Below, piece after piece: positions 62,676 through 64,000 of a DNA stretch of 64,000 bases. Numbering within the stretch: position 1 is the stretch's first letter; every line of letters begins with the position of its first letter. The stretch lies in the NCBI RefSeq assembly GCF_001940225.2, contig NZ_CP135164.1, forward strand, positions 3,317,826 through 3,381,825. The letters run 5' to 3'. The notes below the pieces were generated by a model that ran no database searches, was not told the origin of the DNA, and saw only the letters and a list, made by a program, of their open reading frames with translations. Position numbers and translations under genes: made by a program. The DNA comes from Roseburia sp. 499 (lineage in GTDB: Bacteria; Bacillota; Clostridia; Lachnospirales; Lachnospiraceae).

Positions 62676-63917
62676 ATGAACGAGAGCAAGCAATACGAAA
62701 TACCAAAGAAGGCTGTCATTGAAGCATACAAAAGAGTTAAGGCTAATAAAGGAAGTGCTGGAATAGACGGTATAGATTTTGAAAAGTTTGAAGGAAAACT
62801 CAATAACAATCTCTATAAAATATGGAATCGAATGAGTTCAGGCAGTTATTTTCCATCACCTGTAATGGCGGTAGAAATACCAAAGAAAACAGGAGGTGTC
62901 AGACGATTAGGTATACCAACTATAACAGATAGAGTGGCACAAATGGTGGCAAGAATGTACGTGGAAAGTGCAGTAGAGCCTATGTTTTGTGATGACTCTT
63001 ATGGATATAGACCTAACAAGTCAGCTTTGGATGCGATAGAGATGACAAGAAAGAGATGTTGGTACTATGATTATGTAATAGAATTGGACGTGAAAGGTCT
63101 ATTTGATAACATTGACCATGAGTTACTAATGAGAGTTGTGCGAAGACATGTCAAAGAGGTGTGGATATGCATGTACATTGAAAGGTGGCTCAAAACTCCT
63201 TTTGTATTGAGGAATGGCGAGGTAATAGAGCGAAATGCGGGAACACCACAGGGTGGAGTTATTAGTCCTGTGCTTGCGAATATGTTCTTACATTATGTCT
63301 TTGATATGTGGATGAAAAGAAATTTTCCACAGGCACCATTTGAAAGATATGCAGATGATGGAGTTGTACATTGTAAAACTAAAGGAGAGGCTCTTTTCAT
63401 AAAGGAATGTTTGGTAAAGAGATTTGCAGAGTGCAAACTTGAACTACATCCGATTAAAACAAGAATTGTGTACTGCAAAGACAAGGATAGAACGAGGAAT
63501 GAGGATTTAACAGAGTTTGATTTTCTTGGATATACCTTCAAAGCTGTATACATTATGTGTAAAGATGGGAAAATGCGTTCAAACTTTATTGCATCAGTCA
63601 GTAAAACGTCAGCTAAAACATTCAGGGATAAGATAAAATCGTTAGAAATTCACAAGAAAACTGGGTGTAAAATCGACATGATTGCAAAAATTTTAAATCC
63701 AATGTTGAGAGGTTGGATTAACTACTTTGGGAAATTCAATCCTTCAGCGATGAAATATACACTTCAGTGTGTAGAGCGTAGATTAGTTAAATGGGCAATG
63801 TGTAAATATAAAAATTTCCGTGGACACAGACAAAGGGCAGAAAAATGGCTCTTGTCTGTAAGAAAACGAGAGCCTAAGTTATTTGCTCATTGGAGCAAAA
63901 TGTATTTGTATTGTTAA
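62676..63917 (+). CDS. ltrA: Group II intron reverse transcriptase/maturase, second type
   Basis: A 413-residue RT-maturase with VKANKGSAGIDGI, YGYRPNKSALDAI, Y225-ADD and GTPQGGVISPVLANMFLHY intact. The X domain ends with GWINYFGKF and a basic tail. It lacks an endonuclease domain. ATG 62676 is preferred to the TTG three bases earlier because of the AGGAGG spacing. It differs greatly from the first maturase, so the introns arrived independently. Confidence 0.92.
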   Translation: MNESKQYEIPKKAVIEAYKRVKANKGSAGIDGIDFEKFEGKLNNNLYKIWNRMSSGSYFPSPVMAVEIPKKTGGVRRLGIPTITDRVAQMVARMYVESAVEPMFCDDSYGYRPNKSALDAIEMTRKRCWYYDYVIELDVKGLFDNIDHELLMRVVRRHVKEVWICMYIERWLKTPFVLRNGEVIERNAGTPQGGVISPVLANMFLHYVFDMWMKRNFPQAPFERYADDGVVHCKTKGEALFIKECLVKRFAECKLELHPIKTRIVYCKDKDRTRNEDLTEFDFLGYTFKAVYIMCKDGKMRSNFIASVSKTSAKTFRDKIKSLEIHKKTGCKIDMIAKILNPMLRGWINYFGKFNPSAMKYTLQCVERRLVKWAMCKYKNFRGHRQRAEKWLLSVRKREPKLFAHWSKMYLYC

Positions 63918-63924
63918 ATGATAA

Positions 63925-63958
63925 GAGCCGTATGAAGGGAGACTTTCACGTACGGTTC
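63925..63958 (+). ncRNA. Group II intron 2 domain V
   Basis: The 34-base hairpin starts GAGCCGTATGAAGG and ends CACGTACGGTTC, with the AGC catalytic triad and a short capped inner stem. It is a textbook domain V and lies seven bases after the maturase stop. Confidence 0.9.
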
Positions 63959-64000
63959 CGTGAGAAGTTTGAGGTGAGAGTCCTCTTACTTACTCGACTG

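Larger units (their letters stand above)
62191..64000 (+). mobile_element. Group II intron 2, tandem to the first, reaching the window edge
   Basis: A structured region (about 62191-62675, no gene) leads to a second, different maturase gene and then a classic domain V at 63925-63958. The 5' boundary is not clear; the intron may be inserted into the 3' exon or the end of the first intron. Domain VI begins after 63958 and the right end may be at or beyond 64000. Confidence 0.75.

Overview
The window is AT-rich Firmicutes DNA, most like a Lachnospiraceae or related clostridial gut or rumen anaerobe. It has strong AGGAGG-type ribosome binding sites, frequent GTG and TTG starts, consensus SigA promoters, a c-di-GMP-I riboswitch, SpoVG paralogues, IS1380 and bacterial group II introns. 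It reads as the transfer region and cargo of a large integrative conjugative element or megaplasmid. No integrase, att site or replication gene is visible, so both ends lie outside the window. Nearly all genes are on the + strand.

1-745: the end of a TatD-family hydrolase gene, then a 545-base structured leader with an intrinsic terminator. 746-8044: DNA processing and establishment genes (a ribbon-helix-helix MobC-like protein, a RadC/JAB protein, an ArdC-like metallopeptidase, a DUF5688-like protein, two SpoVG proteins and a MobP-like relaxase). 8096-34065: a transfer apparatus in which type IV secretion parts (VirB4-like, VirD4-like, a PcfB-like protein, VirB2-like, VirB6-like, PrgI/VirB3-like, an NlpC/P60 wall hydrolase) are interleaved with Tad/Flp pilus parts (two CpaF/TadA ATPases, a prepilin peptidase, TadB, TadC, TadE-like pseudopilins, CpaB, a lipoprotein and a small pilin-like protein). 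A secreted repeat protein in this block is interrupted by an IS1380-family element with a clean 5-bp target duplication; the intact gene can be rebuilt exactly. A 30-bp motif recurs six times (686, 3195, 4256, 8047, 17349, 26343), each time in the same orientation shortly upstream of a gene.

34118-38757: a first cargo module with a promoter, a terminator, a hairpin over a ribosome binding site, a large P-loop GTPase, two small zinc-ribbon proteins separated by structured non-coding DNA, and an unknown protein. 38904-49838: a perfect SigA promoter and a c-di-GMP-I riboswitch precede a small helix-turn-helix gene and then a tight operon of SF1 helicase, PIN-domain nuclease, coiled-coil protein, ClpB-like AAA+ ATPase and an NrdG-like radical SAM protein. 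I do not recognise this combination; it is the best candidate for an undescribed conflict or stress system. 50027-55530: a probable RiPP cluster with a 36-residue precursor too short for ordinary gene calling, an attenuating terminator, three radical SAM enzymes, an unknown protein, an HPr-kinase-like protein and an FAD oxidoreductase.

55599-60221: a WYL-domain regulator, zinc ribbons, a second GTPase, an LRAT-domain protein and an unknown protein. 60291-64000: two group II introns in tandem, the first placed directly behind a terminator-like hairpin as group IIC introns do, the second running to the window edge.
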